A stretch of 64,000 nucleotides of DNA from Psychrobacter immobilis (GTDB lineage Bacteria > Pseudomonadota > Gammaproteobacteria > Pseudomonadales > Moraxellaceae): the NCBI RefSeq assembly GCF_904846175.1, contig NZ_CAJGZM010000002.1, forward strand, positions 62,001-126,000, in the 5' to 3' direction. The notes beneath the pieces were generated by a model. That model did no database searches. It had not been told where the DNA came from and saw only the letters and a program-made list of their open reading frames with translations. The translations under genes were made by a program, and so were the position numbers. This document shows, piece by piece, positions 8,143 to 16,948 of the stretch; the first letter of the stretch is position 1; each line of letters begins with the position of its first letter.

Positions 8143-8850
8143 TTACTGACTCATCGCTGTGATGTCGCTATTATCAATATGGTCGAGCCGATAACCCATG
8201 CCGCGCACCGTATGAATCAGCTTAATATCGAAATCATCATCGATTCTAATCCGCAAACGCCGTATCGCCACGTCAATCACATTGGTGTCGCTATCGAAAT
8301 TGATATCCCATACTTGCGAGGCAATCACAGAACGCGGCAGCACCTCACCCTGTCGCTCAAGGAAAAACTGCAATAGCGCAAACTCTTTGGCGGTTAATTT
8401 AATAATCTGCCCACCACGCGATACTGTGCGTTTAGCAATATCCATTTTTAAATCGGCAATCTGTAGCACTGTGCTGGCATAATCGGTTTGATTGACGCGG
8501 CGCAATAGGTTTTTGATTCTGACCAGTAGCTCAGCAAAGGCAAAAGGCTTGGTCAGATAATCATCACCACCGATCTCTATGCCCTTTACGCGGTCGCTTA
8601 AATCATCTTTTGCCGTTAGAAATAGTACTGGCGTCAGTTTGCCCGCTGCCCGATAATTGCGCACCAACTCAAAGCCACTCACATCGGGCAACATCACATC
8701 CATAATGACCACATTAAAATCCTCGGTCATCAAAGCATGATAACCGTCCAACCCAGTCGTATGATGCTCAACGATAAAACCTGCTTCACTTAAGCCCTTT
8801 TTAATATAGTCACCAAGCGATATTTCATCTTCGACCAATAGTATTTTCAT
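8143..8850 (-). CDS. cusR: CusR-like OmpR-family response regulator
   Basis: Two-domain regulator: receiver (1-115) with acidic pocket VEDE and phospho-acceptor D51 (VIMDVMLPD), then an OmpR/PhoB winged helix ending VRGMGYRL. The receiver follows E. coli CusR closely (KGLSEAGF, LPDVSGFELVR, TKPFAFAELL). Start chosen at 8850 (MKILLVEDE), the usual family start; an in-frame ATG at 8880 or 8874 would add up to ten residues, and none has a strong ribosome site. It is divergent from the DUF411 gene and a CusR-type operator lies between them, so it probably activates that operon and itself. Confidence 0.9.
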   Translation of the reverse strand: MKILLVEDEISLGDYIKKGLSEAGFIVEHHTTGLDGYHALMTEDFNVVIMDVMLPDVSGFELVRNYRAAGKLTPVLFLTAKDDLSDRVKGIEIGGDDYLTKPFAFAELLVRIKNLLRRVNQTDYASTVLQIADLKMDIAKRTVSRGGQIIKLTAKEFALLQFFLERQGEVLPRSVIASQVWDINFDSDTNVIDVAIRRLRIRIDDDFDIKLIHTVRGMGYRLDHIDNSDITAMSQ

Positions 8851-8978
8851 AGCGTATCTATGCTCATTATTCATGCTCATTATTTATGATATTTTTATGC
8901 TAGTGCAGTTGCGATATTGCTAGATTTTCTGCCATCAATCATAGAGCAATGGCAGCGCTATTCCTATGCTAAGCTGGC

Positions 8979-9000
8979 AAGATGACAAAATTGTCATCTT
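8979..9000. promoter_or_regulatory. CusR-type operator (copper box)
   Basis: Perfect dyad: AAGATGACAA, two bases, TTGTCATCTT. The E. coli CusR box is AAAATGACAA-N2-TTGTCATTTT, so 18 of the 20 arm bases agree and both changes are symmetric. TATAAT hexamers follow at 9031-9036 and 9042-9047, placing the box upstream of a promoter for the DUF411 gene. It sits in the divergent region with the cusRS-like genes. Confidence 0.82.
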
Positions 9001-9142
9001 AGCGTCATCTGCTTGTCAGGCTGATGTTGTTATAATTTTTATATAATATTTTAACCCTAGACCTTATTACTGTTACTACAACTACCAATGCCATGCATTT
9101 CTAAAAATACCTGCTATTTTTACCATTAATGAGACATTTACT

Positions 9143-9781
9143 ATGGTTATCCTTGCCACTAAATTTGGTCGTCAATCTAAGTCCGGTCAGCTAAAACCTA
9201 ACCAGCTCGTAAAGAAAGCTCTACGCGGCAGCTTGATGATAGTAGCAGTGTCGACACTTTTTGCCTGTAATCAAGCCGATATTAAGGCAAATGCTAATGT
9301 AGATACGTCGACGGATAATGTAGAAAACACCAACCAATCTGCTACGATAAATACTAAAGCCCAGCATTCTGATTTACTCAAAAACGTCTCAGCGACCATT
9401 TATAAAGATGTCAATTGCGGCTGCTGTAAAGACTGGATAGAACATGCGCAAAATAATGGTCTGACAGCGACGAGCCAGCATCCAAAAGACTTGTCATTAT
9501 TCAAAGACCGCTATGGCGTGCCGACTGAAATGCGCTCATGCCATACTGCGGTGACGACTGATGGTTATGTGTTTGAGGGTCATGTACCCGCTAAATATGT
9601 TGCTCAGTTTTTAGCCAATCCACCGGCACAAGCAATCGGTCTTGCCGTGCCTGGTATGCCAATGGGCAGTCCGGGTATGGAGTATCAAGGGCAGTTTGCG
9701 CCTTATCAGATTATGCAAATAAACAAAGATGGTACCAACCAAGTATATGCAGATATTGAGTCTGCTGAGCAGCAGTTATAA
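9143..9781 (+). CDS. DUF411 metal-binding lipoprotein
   Basis: A 212-residue exported protein of the DUF411 (CopG-like) family linked to copper tolerance. N-terminus: basic stretch, hydrophobic helix (30-41) and a lipobox-like LFAC, with C42 as likely lipid site. The DUF411 core follows a Ser/Thr/Asn-rich linker: NCGCC (C92, C94, C95), RSCHTAV (C133, H134), GHVPAK with H147, and the C-terminal GMPMGSPGME signature. The Cys pairs are the expected Cu(I) ligands or redox pair. First gene of a probable three-gene run under the CusR box; the ribosome site is weak. Confidence 0.88.
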   Translation: MVILATKFGRQSKSGQLKPNQLVKKALRGSLMIVAVSTLFACNQADIKANANVDTSTDNVENTNQSATINTKAQHSDLLKNVSATIYKDVNCGCCKDWIEHAQNNGLTATSQHPKDLSLFKDRYGVPTEMRSCHTAVTTDGYVFEGHVPAKYVAQFLANPPAQAIGLAVPGMPMGSPGMEYQGQFAPYQIMQINKDGTNQVYADIESAEQQL

Positions 9782-9802
9782 GCTAATAGCATAAGAAACG
9801 AA

Positions 9803-9851
9803 TAAAGGAAGGAACTAACTAGTAAAGAAAGGAACTAATAAAGGAAGAAAC
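9803..9851 (+). repeat. Short purine-rich direct repeats
   Basis: Three near copies of TAAAGGAAGGAACTAA at 9803-9818, 9823-9838 and (short) 9839-9851, between the DUF411 and first DUF305 genes. They resemble repeated ribosome-binding sequences but have no ATG at the right distance. Confidence 0.6.
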
Positions 9852-9952
9852 GTCTTTGAGTAAACACCTTTAACAATAAATTAACTTTTAAATAGCCTAA
9901 GTACTATCTAAATAAGAAAAATAATTTAAGTAATGTAGAAGGACGCTAGAGT

Positions 9953-10420
9953 ATGCAGCATTCAGAACAAGAAAAAATGAACCCGTATGTAAAATTCTCA
10001 TTGATGATTTTAACATCGACGATAGTCATGTATATCATGATGTACTTCAATACCTATCAATGGGAGCACGTGTATTTTAGCGAGACCAGAGCATATATGG
10101 CACTGTATATGGGCGCTGGCATGGCGGTCATTATGCTGGCATTTATGGGTAATATGTATAAAAAAACCAAGCTCAATCTTATGGTTTACGGTCTTAGTGT
10201 TTTGATGTTTGCCGTGGGTATTTGGGGCGTCAGATCTCAAGCAACCGTCGATCAAGTTGACTGGATGCAAGCGATGATACCACACCACTCGATTGCTATT
10301 TTGACCAGTAGTCGCGCTGATATCGAAGACCCAAAAGTACAGAAACTTGCCGATGATATTATCGAGGCGCAAAAGCGTGAAATCGCTGAGATGCAGGCGC
10401 TTATTGAAGCGCTTAAATAG
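9953..10420 (+). CDS. DUF305 membrane protein
   Basis: A 155-residue protein with three predicted membrane helices (about 14-32, 46-65, 73-92) and a C-terminal DUF305 helical domain. The domain has the hallmark MIPHHSIAIL, with paired His as metal ligands, followed by VQKLADDIIEAQKREIAEMQ. DUF305 proteins bind copper or other metals in the periplasm in known cases such as cyanobacterial CopM. Start at 9953 has GAAGGA upstream; MNPYV eight residues later is possible. Its place after DUF411 and beside cusRS supports a copper role. Confidence 0.85.
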   Translation: MQHSEQEKMNPYVKFSLMILTSTIVMYIMMYFNTYQWEHVYFSETRAYMALYMGAGMAVIMLAFMGNMYKKTKLNLMVYGLSVLMFAVGIWGVRSQATVDQVDWMQAMIPHHSIAILTSSRADIEDPKVQKLADDIIEAQKREIAEMQALIEALK

Positions 10421-10555
10421 ATCGTTTCATAAGTAATTATTTTGAACTAACGGCATTTAACCCATTTATTTAGCCCATTATTTTAATATTTTTTTTATTG
10501 GTAAATCTTAACTGATTTACCATTTTTTATTTTCTACTTACATAAAGGATATACC

Positions 10556-11320
10556 ATGAAAATCACTCATTATTCACGTCTTGCCGTGCTAACCGCTAGC
10601 ATCAGTGCGGCATTACTAATCAGTGCCTGTCAGCCTGCTAATGAAAAGGCTGCGACTGCACCTGCTACAGAAAACACAACGGTAGTTAATGATACTAATA
10701 ATGTTAACGATGCAGCCGAGGCTACGGGTCCGCACGCCAGTCACGATATGTCTGCGGGCACAATGGCAGATGCTGAACATATGACGCCAATGCATCGAGC
10801 GTACAATAACTCTATGGTAAAGATGCATGACGAGATGATGGTCGGGATGGAATATAACGATCCAGATGCTGCCTTTGCAAAAGGGATGCTAGGTCATCAT
10901 ATTGGCGCGGTTGATATGGCAGAGATTCAGCTGAAATACGGTACTGATAAAGAGATGCGTCAACTGGCACAAGAGATCATCGAGGCTCAACAAGCAGAAA
11001 TTGAGCAAATGCAAGCGTGGCTAGCCAGTCATCCTGATACATCTGAAGCCACACCGGATACCAAAGCCATGCAACAAGCCTATGCCGATGGTATGGACGC
11101 CATGCATGATGAGATGATGGCGGGTATTGCTGATCCTAATCCTGATATGGCATTTGCACGTGGCATGTTGCCGCATCATGTTGGCGCGGTTGATATGGCA
11201 AAGGTTCAGCTAAAATATGGTAAAGATGCCGAAATGCGTAAGCTAGCGCAAGCTGTCATCGACGCTCAGCAGTCTGAGATTGAGCAGATGAAAAACTGGA
11301 TTGGCAAACAAGTTAGTTAG
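10556..11320 (+). CDS. Lipoprotein with two tandem DUF305 domains
   Basis: A 254-residue exported lipoprotein: signal peptide with lipobox LISAC (lipid on C25), a Thr/Asn-rich linker (26-75), then two copies of the DUF305 helical bundle at about 77-156 and 171-250. The copies are very alike: MLGHHIGAVDMAEIQLKYG against MLPHHVGAVDMAKVQLKYG, each preceded by a Met/His-rich MHDEMM and followed by an EIEQM helix. Met and His clusters suit Cu(I) binding. Last gene of the copper run, with AAGGA before the ATG and a terminator after it. Confidence 0.87.
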   Translation: MKITHYSRLAVLTASISAALLISACQPANEKAATAPATENTTVVNDTNNVNDAAEATGPHASHDMSAGTMADAEHMTPMHRAYNNSMVKMHDEMMVGMEYNDPDAAFAKGMLGHHIGAVDMAEIQLKYGTDKEMRQLAQEIIEAQQAEIEQMQAWLASHPDTSEATPDTKAMQQAYADGMDAMHDEMMAGIADPNPDMAFARGMLPHHVGAVDMAKVQLKYGKDAEMRKLAQAVIDAQQSEIEQMKNWIGKQVS

Positions 11321-11375
11321 AAGCAAGGTAGCTAGAAGTTTGGCGTAATATTTTGCTTAATTAAATATAAATAGA

Positions 11376-11406
11376 AAACCCAGCTAAGAGCTTCTTAGCT
11401 GGGTTT
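11376..11406. terminator. Bidirectional intrinsic terminator
   Basis: Stem AACCCAGCTAAGA with its complement and a three-base loop, A-run before and T-run after, between convergent genes. Confidence 0.82.
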
Positions 11407-11456
11407 ATTGTTATTCAAATGTTAATCAGTTATTAAGCTTTTAATTCGTTATATTT

Positions 11457-11972
11457 TTAGACATTTTTACCATGTTGCTTTTGCTGAATATCTTTTGCCA
11501 AGTTATAGCATTCATTGATATGGTCGGTGGCAATTTTTTTGAAAATCATATAGCCCATTGTACCTGCGACCAGTTGACCACCTAATGGGATAAACTTGGT
11601 CACTTGCTTGGCTGCGATACGACCACCAAAGCCTTGAACCGTCTTTTTGACGATACCACGAGTTGCCATTAAACCGGCAAAATCAATTGTACGATTTTTT
11701 AACTCTTTCCAATGTACTGCACGTGATTCTAAATCAACAGCGCCTTGACGATCTTTTAAAAGCCCGAAGCGCTCACTGATCTCAGGCAATAACATCGTCA
11801 GCATGCTAGCATCGACTGCCACATCAAAAAACGGCACAGGAACGATAGCAACACCAGCAGAGACTCTAGCGCGTCTTTTGACCATAGCAAGACATTCTTT
11901 TTTCACTTGCTCAAGATCTAAATTAGGATCAATAGTATTAGGCAGTTTTTCAGCAGTTGGTGTGGTTTTCAT
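11457..11972 (-). CDS. DUF697/EcsC-like small protein
   Basis: A 171-residue protein without a signal peptide. A hydrophobic segment around AGVAIVPVPFFDVAVDASML and a second near FIPLGGQLVAGTMGYMIFKKIA look like those of the DUF697/EcsC group, whose members associate with membranes; the exact function is unknown. It stands alone, divergent from recJ, with AAGGAC close to the start. The assignment rests on the pattern of the two hydrophobic helices only, so another small membrane-associated family is possible. Confidence 0.55.
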   Translation of the reverse strand: MKTTPTAEKLPNTIDPNLDLEQVKKECLAMVKRRARVSAGVAIVPVPFFDVAVDASMLTMLLPEISERFGLLKDRQGAVDLESRAVHWKELKNRTIDFAGLMATRGIVKKTVQGFGGRIAAKQVTKFIPLGGQLVAGTMGYMIFKKIATDHINECYNLAKDIQQKQHGKNV

Positions 11973-12348
11973 AAAGCGTCCTTAAAATGTTTAAAAACAG
12001 AAAATAGTTAATATAGTAAAAGCAAAAATGGCAAAATGATAAGTATCTTATGAATTTCTAATAAATATCTTATAAGTTCTTAGATGTTTACCATTTTATG
12101 GATTTATAAGCCTTGTACAATCATTGCTTTGTAGCAAAATGCAGAAAATTACAGTCACTCTGCACCGTTTTTGTAAATAAGTAACGGCTTAGCAAGAAGG
12201 CGTTTAGAAATAAGCCGTTTTTAAACTTTGTGTGCCATGCATGGAATATAAATTACGCTATCAGACGCAGCGACGCAATCGCTAAACCTAGACGATAGCG
12301 CTAAAAATTCCCATTGTGGCTATCTGTCAAAGCCAGTAGAATACCAAC
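11973..12348. other. Intergenic region with an orphan hairpin
   Basis: 376 bases between divergent genes. No gene is supported. A 9-bp inverted repeat AACGGCTTA / TAAGCCGTT (12183-12191, 12211-12219) ends in five T on the plus strand, like a terminator, although no plus-strand gene ends here. Confidence 0.5.
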
Positions 12349-14175
12349 ATGCTAAATTTAACCCCCCGTTATACCAGCACTCGCATCGACGAGTTGCCCG
12401 CCGCGTTGCAACCGCTTGCCGCTCAATCATTCACCCTTGCTAGGCTTTATGCCGGTCGCGGTATCACTGCGCCTGATGAGCTAGAGACTGGATTATCTGG
12501 TTTACTGCCTGCTGAGATGCTGCATGGCGTCACCGAAGCAGTGCGTCTATTAGATATTGCTATTGATGAAGGGCAGCGTATCTTAATTGTCGGTGATTTT
12601 GATTGCGATGGAGCAACCAGTACGGCGCTTATGATGCGCGCCCTGAAAAAAATGGGGGCAGTGGTTGATTTTTTAGTCCCTGACCGTTTTAAATACGGCT
12701 ATGGTCTGACGCCAGAGATTGTTGACTTGGGAATTAAGACCTATCAACCGCAAGTCATCGTCACGGTAGACAATGGTATCTCAAGCCATGAAGGCGTGGC
12801 GCGTGCGCAGGCTGATGGCATTACGGTGATTATTACCGACCATCATCTGACTACCAAAGAGACGCCGCCTGCAGAAGCCGTTGTCAATCCCAATCAGCTC
12901 GACTGTAACTTTAGCAGTAAGGCATTGGTAGGGGTTGGCGTGGCGTTTTATGTGCTCGGACGCTTAGCAAAACTGCGCCGTGAAGCAGGCAAGTCTAGCG
13001 TGCAAGTCAGCCAGTATTTGGATTTGGTCGCGCTTGGAACGATTGCTGATGTGGGCGTACTTGATAAAAACAATCGCATTTTAGTCCATCATGGACTGAA
13101 CGCCATTCGTCAAGGTCGCTGTTCGCTCGGTATATTGGCACTGCTTGAACAAGCGGGTCGTGACCCTAAGCAATTACAGGCGCAGGACTTTGGTTTTGTC
13201 TTAGGTCCACGTATCAATGCTGCTGGGCGTATGGATAATATGCGCATCGGTATCGAGTGCTTACTAACCGATGACTGGAGCACCGCACAGCGTTTGGCAC
13301 AAGAGCTTGAACAGCTGAATCGTACCCGCCGCCATGTGGAAGGTGAGATGCGCGCACGAGCGGATAGTATTGTGCAAGCATTAGCTGCTACTGATTCTAA
13401 TAATAGTTCTGATGAGAGCGATGCTACTATTATTCAGCATAAGCCTGAGCAACAGGTTGTTAATAATCAAAATCGCAGCATTATTTTATATCAAGATGAT
13501 TGGCATCAAGGCGTTATCGGTATCGTCGCTGGTCGTCTAAAAGAAGGTCGTTATCTGCCCAGTATTGTCTTTGCGCCAGCCGATACAGAGCGTACGGGGG
13601 ACGACGATGACATCAAGGGCTCGGCACGCTCTATCGCTGGCGTACATATTCGTGATGCGATTGAGCAAGTTGCCGAACGATATCCTGATTTAATCAGCCA
13701 TTTTGGTGGTCATGCCATGGCGGCAGGTTTGACCATCAAACGTCGCAACTTTGATGGCTTTGTGACAGCGTTTAACGAAGTAATGGCGCAGATGGATGAT
13801 GAAGTCTTTGCTGAGCAGAAATTTACCGATGGACCATTGCAAGCGGGTGACTTTAGCTTATGGTTTGCAGAGCATCTAGCCAATGCCAGTATTTGGGGTC
13901 ATGGCTTTGCGCCACCGATATTTGATGGCGTGTTTGAGGTGCTAAGTTTTAAAGTATTAAAGGATAAGCATCTTAAACTGTCCTTACGTTATCCCGATGT
14001 GCAATACCCGATTGAGGCAATCCAATTTAATTTTGATAGCGATGCTTGGGATTACCGCGCCGACAAAGTGCATTTATTATTTCAGCTAGACATTAACGAG
14101 TGGAATGGTAAACAAAGCTTACAGTTGATGGTCAAAGATTTGGCGCTGGTAAAAGAGACGGTAGCAGAAAGCTAG
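12349..14175 (+). CDS. recJ: Single-stranded-DNA exonuclease RecJ
   Basis: 5'-3' exonuclease for single-stranded DNA in recombination and mismatch repair. DHH phosphoesterase motifs are in order: VGDFDCDGATST (D83, D85, D87), VTVDNGISSHEG (D141), TDHH (164-166) and a later GTIADV; the DHHA1 motif SHFGGHAMAAGL lies near residue 454, followed by the OB-fold end. At 608 residues it is somewhat longer than E. coli RecJ, mainly through a Ser/Asn/Glu-rich insertion at about 344-377 between DHH and DHHA1 parts. No strong ribosome site precedes the ATG at 12349, but the N-terminus aligns with the family. Confidence 0.95.
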   Translation: MLNLTPRYTSTRIDELPAALQPLAAQSFTLARLYAGRGITAPDELETGLSGLLPAEMLHGVTEAVRLLDIAIDEGQRILIVGDFDCDGATSTALMMRALKKMGAVVDFLVPDRFKYGYGLTPEIVDLGIKTYQPQVIVTVDNGISSHEGVARAQADGITVIITDHHLTTKETPPAEAVVNPNQLDCNFSSKALVGVGVAFYVLGRLAKLRREAGKSSVQVSQYLDLVALGTIADVGVLDKNNRILVHHGLNAIRQGRCSLGILALLEQAGRDPKQLQAQDFGFVLGPRINAAGRMDNMRIGIECLLTDDWSTAQRLAQELEQLNRTRRHVEGEMRARADSIVQALAATDSNNSSDESDATIIQHKPEQQVVNNQNRSIILYQDDWHQGVIGIVAGRLKEGRYLPSIVFAPADTERTGDDDDIKGSARSIAGVHIRDAIEQVAERYPDLISHFGGHAMAAGLTIKRRNFDGFVTAFNEVMAQMDDEVFAEQKFTDGPLQAGDFSLWFAEHLANASIWGHGFAPPIFDGVFEVLSFKVLKDKHLKLSLRYPDVQYPIEAIQFNFDSDAWDYRADKVHLLFQLDINEWNGKQSLQLMVKDLALVKETVAES

Positions 14176-14253
14176 CGATTTGATGGGACTGGCAGTGATT
14201 TTATTAATAGCTGTTAGACTTTAATGCTTCCATGCTTTAATAACTCTATGGCT

Positions 14254-14916
14254 TTAATACTTCCATTCAATAGTCGGAAATTGCCAGTCATAACGAATGG
14301 CAAGCATACGCAAAGTAAAAATCGTCGCCATCGCCGAGATATCGGCAATCCAAGCGGTCACGCCAAGATTGTGCAGCGCAAAGTAAAGGATACCGCCTGT
14401 TAAAGCAGCACTGATATAAATTTCTTGCTGTAGCACCAGCGGAATTTCATTACAAATCATATCGCGGATGATACCGCCGACAATAATCGTAATCACTCCC
14501 AGTAGTAATGCCACTGGCACATTGGTGCCCATACTATCAGCAACCTTGATACCGATTAAGGTAAAGGCCGACAGACCAATAGTGTCTGAGAGCTTGAGAA
14601 ATTTATCAACGCGCCTAGAGTTAGGGTGAAAGAATATTTGCATCATTAGCGATGAGATAGTAATAACTGTCAGATAACTCATGTCCACCATCCAAAACAG
14701 CGGATGACGATCCAGAATGACATCGCGCACCGTACCACCGCCGATGGCAGTCACAATCGATACCAGTAAGCAGCCAAAGACATCAAAGTTCTTATGCTTG
14801 GCCAATATCGTTCCTGAAATACTACAAGCGACAATCCCAATCATATCAAATAGATAAATAAGCGAGCGCGGGTCAAAAGTAGTAATCAATTCAGAATCTA
14901 AAGCAATGGTGAGCAT
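14254..14916 (-). CDS. TRIC-type (UPF0126) membrane protein, copy 1
   Basis: A 220-residue membrane protein of the YicG/YadS family, related to trimeric intracellular cation channels (mainly K+). About seven helices in two inverted repeats. Signatures AIGGGTVRDVILDRHPLFWM and GGIIRDMICNEIPLVLQQEIY are seen, one per repeat. It lies 87 bases after a paralogue of the same size and shares its strand, so the pair came from a tandem duplication and is likely co-transcribed with the EmrE-type gene upstream. Confidence 0.88.
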   Translation of the reverse strand: MLTIALDSELITTFDPRSLIYLFDMIGIVACSISGTILAKHKNFDVFGCLLVSIVTAIGGGTVRDVILDRHPLFWMVDMSYLTVITISSLMMQIFFHPNSRRVDKFLKLSDTIGLSAFTLIGIKVADSMGTNVPVALLLGVITIIVGGIIRDMICNEIPLVLQQEIYISAALTGGILYFALHNLGVTAWIADISAMATIFTLRMLAIRYDWQFPTIEWKY

Positions 14917-15003
14917 GCGTTTTTCTCACTAAAGCACTGATATTAAAGCATGGCTATTAAAACAGTGCTATTTTTTTGCTAATCATGAAAATCGGCTAAT
15001 TAG

Positions 15004-15639
15004 TTAATCAACCAAGCGAATAGAAGGCAAATGCCAGTCGAATTTAAGTGCCAACATACGCACGGCAAAGATGATAAATAACATCATAAACTCATTGATA
15101 ACCGCGTCAACACCCCAGTAATCAAGCGCCAAATAGCTCAAAGACCCTGCAATACTGGCGGTGATATAAATCTCGCGCTGCAACACTAGCGGTATCTCAT
15201 TACAGATAATATCACGCAATAAGCCACCGATAATGGCTGTCCAAACTCCCATCATAACCGCAATAACCGGCGACATATCTTGCGCCAAAGCCACTTTAAA
15301 ACCAATCACACTGAAAGCCGCCAGACCAATCGCATCAAACAGCTTAAGCGCTTTATCAATCTTATGATACAGATGAAAGAAAATTTGTAGAATAAGAGAG
15401 GTGAGGGTAATGACGATGACATAGTTGAGGTCAGTCATCCAAAATAGCGGATGACGATCGAGCGCCATATCACGTAATGTACCGCCGCCAATGGCATTGA
15501 CCATAGAAACCAAAATACAGCCAGCAATATCAAAGCCTTTATGTTGCGCCAGCAAGGTGCCGGCAATGGCACAAGCAATGACGCCCACCATATCTAATAA
15601 ATACAGCAGAATATCGGGAAAAATAAAGTTACTTATCAT
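15004..15639 (-). CDS. TRIC-type (UPF0126) membrane protein, copy 2
   Basis: A 211-residue paralogue of the preceding membrane protein with the same signatures (AIGGGTLRDMALDRHPLFWM; GGLLRDIICNEIPLVLQREIY). The two are clearly alike over full length but have drifted in the last helix. It starts only 14 bases after the stop codon of the EmrE-type gene, which points to one operon of three membrane proteins. Physiological substrate is not known for this copy; a cation is expected from the family. Confidence 0.88.
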   Translation of the reverse strand: MISNFIFPDILLYLLDMVGVIACAIAGTLLAQHKGFDIAGCILVSMVNAIGGGTLRDMALDRHPLFWMTDLNYVIVITLTSLILQIFFHLYHKIDKALKLFDAIGLAAFSVIGFKVALAQDMSPVIAVMMGVWTAIIGGLLRDIICNEIPLVLQREIYITASIAGSLSYLALDYWGVDAVINEFMMLFIIFAVRMLALKFDWHLPSIRLVD

Positions 15640-15653
15640 GATTTATTTAAGCC

Positions 15654-16835
15654 TCAACCGTCTTTTGCAAATAATATTAGGCCTAGCATAATCAGCCCAA
15701 TACCGACCAATCCCAATGTTGAAGGTAGCGCGTTATTCAACAATAGTATACCGCCAATCAAAGCAAAGATTACCTCGCTGGCTTGGGTCGAGTCAACGCC
15801 TGCGACTTCACTTGAGGTCACTGCTTGTTCACGCGCATAAAAAAATATGCTCGTCGCTGCAACGCCAGCCAGCAATGCCACTAGCAAGATATTAAATAAC
15901 TGGGTGGTTGCAGGAGGTTCAGGTTGTATAAAAACGCCTAAAATTAGCCAAAATGGAAAACTACCCAATGTCATGAGCCAAACCTTATTAAAGGCATTTT
16001 GTAATAGTGTCGTTTCGATAGCAGGAATACGGGCGATGAGGTTTTGTAGGGGAGAGGAGTGTTTAGCTTCGATTCTAGAGGTTGTTTTTAAAGTAACATT
16101 GTTATCCGAAGTACTAGATATGACTGTAGATAAATCGAAAGCTTCTGCGACAAGTACTTGGTTAGCATCGACGTTATGATTTTTATTATTATTGAGTTTA
16201 ATATCGGCTTCTCGCGCTTGTTGCAGCTTCTCGCTGTGTTTACGAGAATTGCGTTTGCGTGAGTTGTGTGAGACTTGCCAAACCAGCTGATTGCCGATTG
16301 GGTAACTAAAAGCCGCGATGAGTGCAGGTAGGGCACCGTAAAGCAGCATTTCTGCCATCGGCGCGCTATCAATATCGGCGAGGGCAGAGGCGCGCAAGCC
16401 TTCGCTGACGTTGACCAATACCACTCCGATAAACACCAAAAAGGCGTAAATGAGAAACTTTTTATCAAAACGTTGCCCAAAAGCCAGTAGTACCAATAGG
16501 CTAGTGACGACAGTAAACATAAAGGTAGCAGCAACGACCCAGCCAGCGACGTGGTCGCCCGCATAGCAAATGCCTGTATAAAATACCCCAAAGCCAATAC
16601 TGCCGGTAAGACACCAAAAGCGCCAATGCTGACGAAAAATGCTCGCAAGCTCTCTGATGCGACCAAAGCCGTGTTGCAGGATAATAATGGCGGTGATAAT
16701 CAGCCACATAAAGACATAGCGTAGGCTCGCTGACCAAAACCAATGACCGCCAGCATTACTCATCAGCTCATTTAAAATAAATGTCGAGCTAAAGAACGCC
16801 CCCGCCAATAAGCCCAATAAAATCAGTTTGACCAT
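15654..16835 (-). CDS. EmrE-type multidrug exporter (DMT superfamily)
   Basis: A 393-residue inner-membrane transporter of the multidrug-resistance efflux (PF13536-like) group in the drug/metabolite superfamily, with ten helices in two halves. The N-terminal half (LLGLLAGAFFSSTFILNE, SLRYVFMW) and the C-terminal half (GVAATSIFFYAREQAV, EVIFALIGGILLLNNALPS) are typical. Between them, at about 188-268, is an unusual hydrophilic loop rich in Lys, Asn and Ser, making it some 80 residues longer than most members. Substrate unknown. Confidence 0.82.
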   Translation of the reverse strand: MVKLILLGLLAGAFFSSTFILNELMSNAGGHWFWSASLRYVFMWLIITAIIILQHGFGRIRELASIFRQHWRFWCLTGSIGFGVFYTGICYAGDHVAGWVVAATFMFTVVTSLLVLLAFGQRFDKKFLIYAFLVFIGVVLVNVSEGLRASALADIDSAPMAEMLLYGALPALIAAFSYPIGNQLVWQVSHNSRKRNSRKHSEKLQQAREADIKLNNNKNHNVDANQVLVAEAFDLSTVISSTSDNNVTLKTTSRIEAKHSSPLQNLIARIPAIETTLLQNAFNKVWLMTLGSFPFWLILGVFIQPEPPATTQLFNILLVALLAGVAATSIFFYAREQAVTSSEVAGVDSTQASEVIFALIGGILLLNNALPSTLGLVGIGLIMLGLILFAKDG

Positions 16836-16948
16836 GCATGCGTCCTTGCAGTCGGCTTGTTAGCTATTTAGAGTATATTTAGTTTGTTGTTTTGGATATT
16901 TGCTTATCTGAACTGTTGACTTATATAACTTGCGTAAAAGTCATTTAG

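Noticed and set aside
16088-16666. 192-codon frame inside the EmrE-type gene
   Set aside because: Same strand, other frame of a full-length transporter; caused by low stop frequency, no domain seen.
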